6,697 bases of DNA from JBGPML01 sp041486955 (GTDB lineage: Bacteria; Patescibacteriota; UBA1384; 2-12-FULL-50-11; DASWYB01), in the NCBI GenBank assembly GCA_041486955.1, contig JBGPML010000045.1:1-6697 (forward strand). Direction: 5' to 3'. Made by a program: the position numbers and the translations under genes. Every line of letters begins with the position of its first letter. Position 1 is the first letter of the stretch. Under the pieces are notes generated by a model. That model saw only the letters and a list, made by a program, of their open reading frames with translations. It made no database searches and was not told the DNA's origin. This document shows positions 1-5,884 of this stretch, in pieces.

Positions 1-82
1 CAACGGCGAACGATTCTTGTTCGAGTCCTTTTTTTAACGCATTAGCAATTTTCCGTTCGTCTTCAATAATTAATATTCGCAT
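1..82 (-). CDS. Response regulator, OmpR/PhoB type (N-terminal fragment, cut by window edge)
   Basis: The minus strand from an ATG at 80-82 reads through the window edge without a stop, giving 27 residues that start MRILIIEDERKIANALKKGL. This is the first beta strand, acidic pocket (E7, D8) and first helix of a CheY-like receiver domain. The phospho-accepting aspartate, expected near residue 50, and any output domain lie outside the window. The wording closely resembles the start of OmpR/PhoB-type regulators, so a winged-helix output domain is likely but not seen. There is no Shine-Dalgarno sequence before the ATG, and a TATAAT box lies only 19 nt upstream, so the leader would be very short. 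The upstream tandem repeats fit autoregulation. A partner histidine kinase would be expected further left, outside the window. Confidence 0.87.
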   Translation of the reverse strand, partial: MRILIIEDERKIANALKKGLEQESFAV

Positions 83-101
83 ATTAGAATTCTGTTTTAT
101 G

Positions 102-107
102 ATTATA
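102..107 (-). promoter_or_regulatory. -10 box of the response regulator gene
   Basis: The minus strand shows a perfect TATAAT, 19 nt before the response regulator ATG. The hexamer 17 bp upstream (125-130, TGGCCT on the minus strand) is a poor -35, as expected of a promoter that needs an activator. Transcription would start near position 95, leaving a leader of about 13 nt with no ribosome binding site. Confidence 0.55.
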
Positions 108-121
108 CCTAAGTTATACCT
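103..121. repeat. 8-bp direct repeat, 11-bp period, over the regulator's -10 box
   Basis: TTATACCT occurs at 103-110 and again at 114-121, separated by AAG. The first copy overlaps the -10 box of the response regulator promoter. Part of the match may simply be a second TATA-like box, but the one-helical-turn spacing fits tandem binding by a regulator dimer. Confidence 0.5.
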
Positions 122-132
122 TACAGGCCAGA

Positions 133-150
133 CCTGAGATTTTCCTGAGA
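133..150. promoter_or_regulatory. Candidate tandem operator (7-4-7 direct repeat) upstream of the response regulator
   Basis: CCTGAGA occurs at 133-139 and 144-150 with a 4-bp spacer; on the minus strand it reads TCTCAGG-AAAA-TCTCAGG. This 7-4-7 layout with an 11-bp period is the architecture known for OmpR/PhoB-family binding sites. Its centre lies about 46 bp upstream of the predicted transcription start of the response regulator, next to a weak -35. An autoregulatory activator site is the natural reading, but it is inferred. Confidence 0.5.
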
Positions 151-192
151 GTCTTTTACTCAAAATTAGAGAACACTATTTTGCTAGGTTCT

Positions 193-311
193 GAACGGGC
201 GCGGTTGAGATTATTTCAAGGCAGAAGCGAGCACCGAAGCGATACGTACTAATGGTACGTTGAGCGAGAAGCGGAGATTCTAACGCAGAAAAAATCCGAC
301 CCCGCTCGTTC
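193..311. repeat. 119-bp imperfect palindrome with a central perfect hairpin
   Basis: Outer arms GAACGGGCGCGGT (193-205) and ACCCCGCTCGTTC (299-311) match as inverted repeats at 11 of 13 positions. A perfect 6-bp hairpin, ACGTAC-TAATG-GTACGT (244-260), has exactly the same centre, position 252. Between them the arms pair only in patches. Several mismatches become G-U pairs if the plus strand is the RNA. The right arm ends 4 bp past the rpoD stop. No convincing intrinsic terminator is visible for rpoD: a T-run at 289-294 on the minus strand lacks an adjacent strong stem, and a 6-bp stem (310-315 with 330-335) around the stop codon has a 14-nt loop and no T-run of its own. A decayed MITE-like element, a small RNA or an unusual transcript end are all possible. 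Confidence 0.5.
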
Positions 312-315
312 CAAG

Positions 316-1413
316 TTATTTCAAGTAGTCTTGGAGCTTATGCGATTCTTCGTGCTTTTTGAGCCTCTGCAGCGCCTTCGCTTCAATTTGGCGAATACGT
401 TCGCGGGTAACACCAAACTCTTCCCCCACCTCTTCCAAGGTGTGAGTACGACCGTCATCTAAGCCAAATCGCATTCGGAGAATTTTCTGTTCGCGAGGAG
501 ATAAATACTGCAAAAACTCACTCACATGTTCGCGAAGTAACTGGTAAGTTGCCTGTTCATCAGGACCTAGCTCGGCCGACGGAATAAAGTCACCAAGTTG
601 TGAATCATCTTCTTCGCCGACAGGAGATTCAAGCGAGACGGTTTCCTGAGATATTTTTAGGATGTGTTCGACTTTATCAATCGAAATTTTCATAGCTTGA
701 GCGATTTCATCGGCTGACGGTTCACGACCTAACTCTTGAACTAACCGCCGCTGTTCGCGAATGAGTCGATTAATCGTTTCAACCATATGGACAGGAATAC
801 GAATAGTTCGGGCTTGGTCGGCAATGGCCCGGGTTATTGCTTGGCGAATCCACCACGTGGCATAGGTTGAAAACTTAAATCCCTTGTTAGAGTCGAATTT
901 CTCTACCGCCCGCATCAGCCCCATATTTCCTTCTTGAATTAAGTCGAGGAGACTTAACCCTCGTCCAATATATTTTTTAGCAATCGAAACAACTAAACGC
1001 AAATTAGCTTGCGCTAAGCGCTGTTTCGCATTTTGATCGCCTTTAGTAATCCGCTTAGCCAGCGAAATTTCCTCGTCGCCAGTCAAAAGTGGATAGTGGC
1101 CGATTTCGCGGAGATACATCCGGACTGAGTCATCGGAGATATCGCCGGGTTCAGCTTCCTCTTTTTCATTCCCTTTTTGTAAATCGGGCATTTGGAGCAA
1201 CGATTTTGATTCACGAGCTTCAATTCCGCGCGCGGCCATCATTTCAAAAAGACGGTCGAGAATTGTGATACTATCTTCGATATTAGGATAAGCCTGAAGA
1301 ATTTCTTGATACGTAACAAATCCAAACTGACGCCCTTTTTCAATTAAGCGTTTGAGGGCATCAGGAAAATCTACCGGAATCTCTTCAATAAGATTACGGA
1401 TTTTCTTTGGCAT
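316..1413 (-). CDS. rpoD: Primary sigma factor RpoD (sigma-70/SigA)
   Basis: This 365-residue housekeeping sigma factor directs RNA polymerase to -10/-35 promoters. Region 1.1 is short (about 13-63), followed by an acidic linker (81-95). Region 1.2 is DDSVRMYLREIGHYPLLT (94-111). Regions 2.1-2.4 span about 134-212 and include NLRLVVSIAKKY, DLIQEGNMGLMRAVEKFD and FSTYATWWIRQAI, which carries the aromatic residues that melt the -10 box. Region 3 is about 213-262. The region 3.2 finger contains SQLGDFIPS (271-279). Region 4 is about 294-353, with helix-turn-helix residues LEEVGEEFGVTRERIRQIE. The insertion between 1.2 and 2.1 seen in proteobacterial RpoD is almost absent, as in Gram-positive SigA. 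The start is supported by AAAAGGAG 4 nt upstream. The gene overlaps the end of dnaG by 20 bp, so the two are probably cotranscribed and translationally coupled. Confidence 0.98.
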   Translation of the reverse strand: MPKKIRNLIEEIPVDFPDALKRLIEKGRQFGFVTYQEILQAYPNIEDSITILDRLFEMMAARGIEARESKSLLQMPDLQKGNEKEEAEPGDISDDSVRMYLREIGHYPLLTGDEEISLAKRITKGDQNAKQRLAQANLRLVVSIAKKYIGRGLSLLDLIQEGNMGLMRAVEKFDSNKGFKFSTYATWWIRQAITRAIADQARTIRIPVHMVETINRLIREQRRLVQELGREPSADEIAQAMKISIDKVEHILKISQETVSLESPVGEEDDSQLGDFIPSAELGPDEQATYQLLREHVSEFLQYLSPREQKILRMRFGLDDGRTHTLEEVGEEFGVTRERIRQIEAKALQRLKKHEESHKLQDYLK

Positions 1414-3187
1414 GAAACTCCTTTTGTTTCAGTGTGTCTTGCATTTGTTGCATGAGTTCTAACATACGTGAACGATCTTTGTTTGCCTCAGCTTGGGCAA
1501 TCAAAGTGGCAAAAGATTGAATTCGTTCATCGCGCAAACGTTGCCGGATCGACTGTATAAGATAGGTATATTCCTGCAAGAGCTGGTCATCTCCGAGCGC
1601 GTCGCTACTGGTTTGAACATCAAACAACAATTTTTGGAGCGATTGCTCTGCAGTTTTAGGCAAAGAGGCCGTAACATGTCGAATCAGATCATCCGGCGTT
1701 TTCGTCGTAGTCTCATTATACCAATTTTTTATCAACCTGTACAGCTTGGCATAACTGGCATTCGTAAAATCTTTATCCTCAAGATAGAGCGGCTCATAAA
1801 CTAAAAATTCAGGGTGTAAAAATAGCAAGCCAATAATATTTCGCTCTCTTTTTAGGTCATCTCCCATATCAGTCGTTGAATGCTCATTCTCTTTGTCAGT
1901 TTTTGTTGCAGGCGATTTCTGCTTGTCTAACCATTCACGAAAAGCATTATTAATAACGCGCTCATCTTTTATTCCGAGACGAATCGCGAGCTGCTGCAAA
2001 TGGTAGGTCTGACTAACATTCTCTTTTTGTAATGCGATATAAGAAAATATCGTTGTAAAAATTCGATTTAATTCTTCACTGCTTGGCTTATGCATTTCAG
2101 GAAAAAAATAGAGTAGGAGCCAATCAATAACTGGCATCGGTTGAGCTAAGGCATTATGCCAAGCCTCGGGTGAGTTGGCAATCATTTCACCTGGATCACT
2201 GCCAGTCGGAATCCCGACAACCGAAATCGTAAACTCATGCTCTAAAGCCAAACTGATGGCGCGTTCTGTCGCTTTCTGACCAGCAGTATCGCCATCCAAG
2301 GCCAAAGTCAGAGTATCACTATAGCGTCGCATCACTCTTAAATGATCATGAGTCAAAGCCGTACCTGATGTTGCGACCGCATAATTAGTTCCAACTTGAT
2401 GAGCCATAATCAAGTCGAGCTGACCTTCCACCAGAACAATTTTCTCTTGGGCGGAAATATTTTTCTTGGCTTCGTAGAGACCATAGAGATATCGATTCTT
2501 ATGAAATAACTCCGTTTCTGATGTGTTTAAATATTTTGGCATTTGGTCATGTAACGCCCGTCCAGAGAATCCCACAACCTGACCAATAACATCACGAAAC
2601 GGAAACATGATCCGGTCTCGAAACCGCTCGGGAGCACCAGCAGCGCGGATCATGGCTTGCGACATACCATATTTTTGTAAAACTGATTGCATTGCCATAT
2701 TTTGCGGTGGCGCATAGCCGATAACAAAATCTTTTATTGATTGGTCTGTCACTCCTCTTTTATGCAGATAGTCGAGCGCCTCTTTTCCCAATTTATGTTC
2801 AATTAAAACTTGATGAAAAAACTTAGTCGCAAGACTATTGACTGTGAATAATGATGATTTTTCAATTCCGTTGGATTTCTTTCCGCCCGATTTATTTTTT
2901 TCGGGCAAAATAACTCCAGCTCGGTCGGCCAATATTCGTAGCGCGTTGGGAAAATCAACGTTTTCTTGCTTCATCACAAATTGAAACATGTCGCCCGCTT
3001 CGCCACAGCCAAAACAGCGATAAATCTGTCGTTCACGATTAACCATAAACGATGGCGTTTTTTCACCATGAAATGGGCAGAGCCCTTTATAGTTCGTGCC
3101 ACTCCGCTTCAGCGTGATGTAACTACCAATAATATCGACAATATCGAGTTTCGATTTAATATCTTCGATTACAGGATCGGTTGCCAT
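1394..3187 (-). CDS. dnaG: DNA primase DnaG
   Basis: A 597-residue primase that makes RNA primers at the replication fork together with the replicative helicase. The N-terminal zinc-binding domain has C37-x2-H40-x17-C58-x2-C61 (CPFHGEKTPSF, YRCFGCG). The core domain follows, with ERFRDRIMFPFRDVIGQVVGF at 187-207. The Toprim fold begins at about 248 with catalytic E254 (VLVEGQLD) and the metal-binding pair D298/D300 (LALDGDTAG). A serine/threonine/lysine-rich hydrophilic linker near 421-445 leads to a helical C-terminal region (about 446-597) in the position of the helicase-binding domain. Length is normal for the family. The start MATDPVIEDIKSKLDIVDII matches the usual N-terminus. No Shine-Dalgarno precedes it; an extended -10 box lies 9 nt upstream, suggesting a nearly leaderless message. 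It is first in a dnaG-rpoD operon; rpsU, which precedes dnaG in many bacteria, is absent here. Confidence 0.98.
   Translation of the reverse strand: MATDPVIEDIKSKLDIVDIIGSYITLKRSGTNYKGLCPFHGEKTPSFMVNRERQIYRCFGCGEAGDMFQFVMKQENVDFPNALRILADRAGVILPEKNKSGGKKSNGIEKSSLFTVNSLATKFFHQVLIEHKLGKEALDYLHKRGVTDQSIKDFVIGYAPPQNMAMQSVLQKYGMSQAMIRAAGAPERFRDRIMFPFRDVIGQVVGFSGRALHDQMPKYLNTSETELFHKNRYLYGLYEAKKNISAQEKIVLVEGQLDLIMAHQVGTNYAVATSGTALTHDHLRVMRRYSDTLTLALDGDTAGQKATERAISLALEHEFTISVVGIPTGSDPGEMIANSPEAWHNALAQPMPVIDWLLLYFFPEMHKPSSEELNRIFTTIFSYIALQKENVSQTYHLQQLAIRLGIKDERVINNAFREWLDKQKSPATKTDKENEHSTTDMGDDLKRERNIIGLLFLHPEFLVYEPLYLEDKDFTNASYAKLYRLIKNWYNETTTKTPDDLIRHVTASLPKTAEQSLQKLLFDVQTSSDALGDDQLLQEYTYLIQSIRQRLRDERIQSFATLIAQAEANKDRSRMLELMQQMQDTLKQKEFHAKENP
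1418..1425 (-). promoter_or_regulatory. Strong ribosome binding site of rpoD, inside dnaG
   Basis: The minus strand reads AAAAGGAG-TTTC-ATG. This fixes the rpoD start at 1413 and lies within the last codons of dnaG. It lets sigma factor synthesis be boosted independently of the weakly initiated upstream gene. Confidence 0.85.
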
Positions 3188-3196
3188 ATCGCGCTT

Positions 3197-3205
3197 ATTA
3201 TAACA
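3197..3205 (-). promoter_or_regulatory. Extended -10 promoter of dnaG-rpoD
   Basis: The minus strand shows TGTTATAAT, a perfect -10 with the extended TGn motif. The hexamer 17 bp upstream (GCTTCT) is not a good -35, which an extended -10 can compensate. The box ends 9 nt before the dnaG ATG, so transcription would begin at about 3189-3190, almost at the start codon. Confidence 0.65.
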
Positions 3206-3233
3206 GAGAAGACAACGAAAGAAGCGGGTTTAT

Positions 3234-3252
3234 AGGCCAAAACGAGGCCAAA
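3234..3252. promoter_or_regulatory. Candidate tandem operator in the divergent dnaG/ABC control region
   Basis: AGGCCAAA occurs at 3234-3241 and 3245-3252, separated by ACG: a perfect 8-bp direct repeat with an 11-bp period. It ends 3 bp before the -35 of the ABC operon promoter and is centred about 48 bp upstream of that predicted start. It lies about 53 bp upstream of the predicted dnaG start on the other strand. The layout fits an OmpR/PhoB-type activator or a similar tandem-binding regulator acting on the ABC genes, possibly on both sides. Confidence 0.5.
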
Positions 3253-3255
3253 TGA

Positions 3256-3284
3256 TTGCAAAAACAGGTTAAACAGTATATCAT
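3256..3284 (+). promoter_or_regulatory. Sigma-70-type promoter of the ABC operon
   Basis: TTGCAA (3256-3261), a 17-bp spacer, then TATCAT (3279-3284, five of six matches to TATAAT). Transcription would start near 3291, giving a leader of about 15 nt. The leader contains GGAG (3297-3300), 5 nt before the ATG. A small palindrome, CATATATG, lies at 3282-3289 over the end of the -10 box. Confidence 0.6.
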
Positions 3285-3305
3285 ATATGCGAACTCGGAG
3301 ATTCA

Positions 3306-3983
3306 ATGATTCATATAAAAGAATTAAATCGAAATTTTAAGATGGGCAACGAAGTCATTCGCGCGCTTAAAGATATTAACTTGACAATCAAAGACGGTGA
3401 ATTTATAAGTCTTGTCGGACCGTCTGGTTCAGGCAAGACAACTCTTCTCAATATTATTGGCGGCCTCGAGCATCCAACTTCTGGCACCCTCGAGGTTAAC
3501 GATGTCAATATTGCGAAACTCAAAGATAAAGCCCTCTCTCGTTATCGTTCACAATCAGTCGGCTACATTTTTCAAACATTCAATCTCCTCCCTCGGTTTA
3601 CTGTACTCCGAAACGTTATGATTCCAGCCATTTTAGCCCTGGGGAATAAAGATTCCCGCGACAAACAAGCGCATGCTGCCCTAAAAGCGGTTGGACTGCA
3701 ACTGCGAACTGCCCATTTGCCCAATAAACTTTCTGGTGGGGAACGGCAACGAGTTTCGATTGCGCGGGCAATCATGAATAATCCATCAATTATTTTGGCT
3801 GACGAACCGACTGGGAATCTTGATGAAAAGAATGCCAAAAAAGTGATCGATTTGTTGATCTCCATTTGTAAAGAGCAGAAAAAAACGCTCATTCTTGTAA
3901 CGCACAACCCAGAATTAGCCAAGCTGGCGGATCGGATGGTCGAGATGAAGAACGGGAGAATTCGGAAAGTGAGTAAGCAATGA
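3306..3983 (+). CDS. ABC transporter ATP-binding protein, MacB/LolD family
   Basis: This 225-residue ATPase powers the FtsX-type permease encoded next to it and acts at the inner face of the membrane. All nucleotide-binding motifs are present: Walker A GPSGSGKTT (38-46), Q-loop Q90 in YIFQTFNLLP, ABC signature LSGGERQRVSIARA (142-155), Walker B IILADEPTG with D166/E167, D-loop NLDE, and switch histidine H200 in LVTHN. The short form with FQTFNLLP and a NLDEKNAKKVIDLL stretch is typical of the LolD/MacB/FtsE-like group, which couples ATP hydrolysis to mechanical work or export rather than uptake. The substrate cannot be deduced. GGAG lies 5 nt before the ATG. The gene overlaps the permease by 4 nt (ATGA), indicating coupled translation. 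Its TGA stop argues against a recoded-TGA organism. Confidence 0.96.
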   Translation: MIHIKELNRNFKMGNEVIRALKDINLTIKDGEFISLVGPSGSGKTTLLNIIGGLEHPTSGTLEVNDVNIAKLKDKALSRYRSQSVGYIFQTFNLLPRFTVLRNVMIPAILALGNKDSRDKQAHAALKAVGLQLRTAHLPNKLSGGERQRVSIARAIMNNPSIILADEPTGNLDEKNAKKVIDLLISICKEQKKTLILVTHNPELAKLADRMVEMKNGRIRKVSKQ

Positions 3984-5374
3984 GTTTTCTAGATCTTATT
4001 AAATTTGCACTGAGTAATATTTGGGCTCAAAAGTTACGAACGATTTTAACCCTTCTGGCCATTACGGTGGGGGCTTTTTTGGTATTTCTTCTGCCATCGT
4101 TCGGGTTGGGCGTCGCCAATCAAATTCGATCCCAATTTGATTCAGAAGATTTAAAAAACATAACGGTCAACCCTAAATATGAAGACGTTAAGCTTGATTT
4201 CACATCGACTGAAATTCCTGAACAAAAATTATTAAAACGCATTACGGTTCAAGATGTCGATTCCATCAAACAAACTCCGAAAGTCCAAGGCATTAAAGAA
4301 GTTAAAACTTCTCTCAGGCCAACCAAAATTCACTTTGATTCAGTCAATAAAGACATAAAAACTGAGACGGATCAACTTTCAAGCCGAGGTAGTTCGACCA
4401 ACTTTTTCGTCCCCGCAACTGCCTTCCAGTCCGTAACACCTGGTCTAAGCATAGACGATTATAAGCTCGAACTCATTGCCGGACGATTCTTAACCGCGTC
4501 AGACGACAAAGAATCAAACATTGTGATTAACAAAACCATTGTCGATGGGTTGAAAATTGAAAAACCGGAAAACCTCGTTGGAAAGACGGTAACCTTAACC
4601 TTTTTGCAAAATCTACAGTCTGATACAGACTTTAACAAATCAATTGTAAAACAGTATAAGTTTACGGTTATCGGTATTGTTAAATCGAAAGACACTTCTA
4701 GCTTTTCTGGTAGCGATATGACGCCAACTATTACTCTGCCGTTTAACAAAACCTGGGAGATAACTCAGTGGCAAGAATCTGGAAATAAAGATTTCCTCAA
4801 CACCTACACGATCGACTCGATCGATGTTGTCGCCAAAGAAAATAACCAAGTAGAATCACTATCCAGCGACCTGAAAAACCTCGGTTATGAAACCTATAGC
4901 TCGCTTGATTCGATTAAAAGTTTTCAATCAGGCGTAAATATTGCACTGGCGGTACTGGCCTCGTTTGGCTTGATCGCCCTATTTGTTGGCGCACTTAACA
5001 TCATTAACACCTTAATGATGTCCGTAACCGAACGGACGAAAGAGATTGGTATTCTTCGTGCCTTAGGAGCAAGTCGAGCAACGATCCGTCGCGTATTCTT
5101 GTTGGAATCTGCGGTGATCGCTCTGTTGGGCGGCCTGGTTGGCGTAATCGCTGGTTGGATTGCTTCATTAATCCTTAATTTCATCTTAATTCATCAACTT
5201 TCTGCTTCAGCCGGCGATGCTTCATCTCTCGTCCCACACTCCTTCTTCGATTATTCGCCGTTATTGATCTTAGGTGTACTCGCTTTTATTACTTTAATTG
5301 GATTATTGGCAGGTATCGCTCCAGCGATTCGCGCGAGTCGATTGAATGTCGTTGATTCGTTACGTTACGAGTAA
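3980..5374 (+). CDS. ABC transporter permease, MacB/FtsX type
   Basis: A 464-residue membrane protein with the MacB layout. One N-terminal transmembrane helix (about 20-45, ILTLLAITVGAFLVFLLPSF) is followed by a large extracytoplasmic domain (about 46-315). A C-terminal FtsX domain then has three helices (about 319-347, 373-403 and 428-449). The stretch SVTERTKEIGILRALGAS after the second helix is the conserved cytoplasmic coupling segment that contacts the ATPase. The ending APAIRASRLNVVDSLRYE is also characteristic. In this family ATP hydrolysis in the cytoplasm drives mechanical movement of the outer domain, used for peptide or lipoprotein export or for signalling. No cysteine or lipobox is seen. 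No MacA-like adaptor or kinase lies next to the pair, so the role (peptide efflux, envelope stress or other) stays open. Translation probably depends on the upstream gene through the ATGA overlap. Confidence 0.94.
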   Translation: MSFLDLIKFALSNIWAQKLRTILTLLAITVGAFLVFLLPSFGLGVANQIRSQFDSEDLKNITVNPKYEDVKLDFTSTEIPEQKLLKRITVQDVDSIKQTPKVQGIKEVKTSLRPTKIHFDSVNKDIKTETDQLSSRGSSTNFFVPATAFQSVTPGLSIDDYKLELIAGRFLTASDDKESNIVINKTIVDGLKIEKPENLVGKTVTLTFLQNLQSDTDFNKSIVKQYKFTVIGIVKSKDTSSFSGSDMTPTITLPFNKTWEITQWQESGNKDFLNTYTIDSIDVVAKENNQVESLSSDLKNLGYETYSSLDSIKSFQSGVNIALAVLASFGLIALFVGALNIINTLMMSVTERTKEIGILRALGASRATIRRVFLLESAVIALLGGLVGVIAGWIASLILNFILIHQLSASAGDASSLVPHSFFDYSPLLILGVLAFITLIGLLAGIAPAIRASRLNVVDSLRYE

Positions 5375-5387
5375 CGCAAATCTTTTT
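5363..5387 (+). terminator. Weak intrinsic terminator candidate of the ABC operon
   Basis: CGTTA-CGAG-TAACG (5363-5376) forms a short hairpin that spans the permease stop codon, followed after six bases by a run of five T (5383-5387). The stem is only 5 bp, so termination may be inefficient. If so, transcripts would run antisense into the convergent cupin gene. Confidence 0.35.
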
Positions 5388-5781
5388 ATTCTTCTGATTT
5401 TTCGGCCGAATCCACCGCGTAATCGGTCATATTGGTATCGCCACCGACCACATCAACACCGATGGCGACGCATGGCTCATCGCCTACGATCCAAGCATCA
5501 TGACCTGGTGGAATAACACCCACATCCCCAGCTTCAAAGTCCATTTCTGTGCCATCATCCATGACGACGTGCATTTTTCCAGACTCGACATACTGTTTAT
5601 GCAAAAACTGGCAGCTATCCGTTTTGACCATAGGCTTAACATCTTGCGACCATTTCCATCCAGGTTGAAAGACGGCTCGGCCAAACGTTAATCCCCCTAC
5701 AGTTGCTAGGGCTAACGTTCCGTGCTCCATCTTGCGCGTCTCATCAGGCGAATCGAGACTCTTTTTTTCAAGCTTTTCCAT
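5386..5781 (-). CDS. Small single-domain cupin protein
   Basis: A 131-residue protein predicted to fold as one cupin barrel. The core runs from about residue 28 to 110: FQPGWKWSQDVKP, then CQFLHKQYVESGKMHVVMDDG and DFEAGDVGVIPPGHDAWIVGD. H61 in the first motif and H94 in the second are candidate metal ligands. Catalytic versus small-molecule-binding roles cannot be separated, so no function is claimed. The reading frame is open upstream to 5838, but the start at 5781 is chosen because AGGAGGT lies 6 nt before this ATG; the upstream extension (19 residues) also overlaps the predicted promoter. The C-terminus is acidic (DSAEKSEE). There is no signal peptide, so it is probably cytoplasmic. It converges on the ABC permease with only 11 bp between stop codons and has its own promoter. 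Confidence 0.9.
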   Translation of the reverse strand: MEKLEKKSLDSPDETRKMEHGTLALATVGGLTFGRAVFQPGWKWSQDVKPMVKTDSCQFLHKQYVESGKMHVVMDDGTEMDFEAGDVGVIPPGHDAWIVGDEPCVAIGVDVVGGDTNMTDYAVDSAEKSEE

Positions 5782-5787
5782 AGTGAT

Positions 5788-5794
5788 ACCTCCT
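5788..5794 (-). promoter_or_regulatory. Ribosome binding site that sets the cupin start
   Basis: The minus strand reads AGGAGGT, a full match to the anti-Shine-Dalgarno sequence, 6 nt before the ATG at 5781. It rules out the longer start at 5838, which has no such site. Confidence 0.85.
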
Positions 5795-5809
5795 GGTATT
5801 TTTACTGCA

Positions 5810-5838
5810 ATAGTAGAAGCAAGCACAACTTCAGGCAA
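5810..5838 (-). promoter_or_regulatory. Sigma-70-type promoter of the cupin gene
   Basis: On the minus strand TTGCCT (5833-5838), a 17-bp spacer and TACTAT (5810-5815). Each hexamer matches the consensus at four of six positions. The predicted start near 5803 gives a leader of about 22 nt that carries the strong ribosome binding site. Confidence 0.5.
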
Positions 5839-5851
5839 TGGATATTATTAC

Positions 5852-5881
5852 AAAAAGGTCGCCTAGGAAGTCTTTCGACTT
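5852..5881 (-). terminator. Hairpin and T-run after the PAS gene
   Basis: On the minus strand AAGTC-GAAA-GACTT (5868-5881) is a perfect 5-bp stem closed by a GNRA tetraloop. It starts 3 nt after the PAS gene stop. It is followed by AGG-CGA-CCT and a run of T (5852-5856). The T-run is 11 nt from the main stem, so this is a plausible but not ideal intrinsic terminator. Confidence 0.4.
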
Positions 5882-5884
5882 GTT

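Noticed and set aside
12..23. 12-mer GATTCTTGTTCG shared with 6540-6551
   Set aside because: One lies inside the response regulator coding sequence and the other in the tRNA-like block. About one shared 12-mer pair is expected by chance in a window of this size.
99..137. Short plus-strand ORF of 12 codons in the left intergenic region
   Set aside because: It has no ribosome binding site and overlaps the regulator's promoter elements.
289..335. Intrinsic terminator of rpoD
   Set aside because: The 6-bp stem around the stop has a 14-nt loop, and the T-run is 16 nt further on without its own stem.
5782..5838. Longer cupin start at 5838
   Set aside because: It has no ribosome binding site and overlaps the predicted promoter; the ATG at 5781 has a full AGGAGGT.
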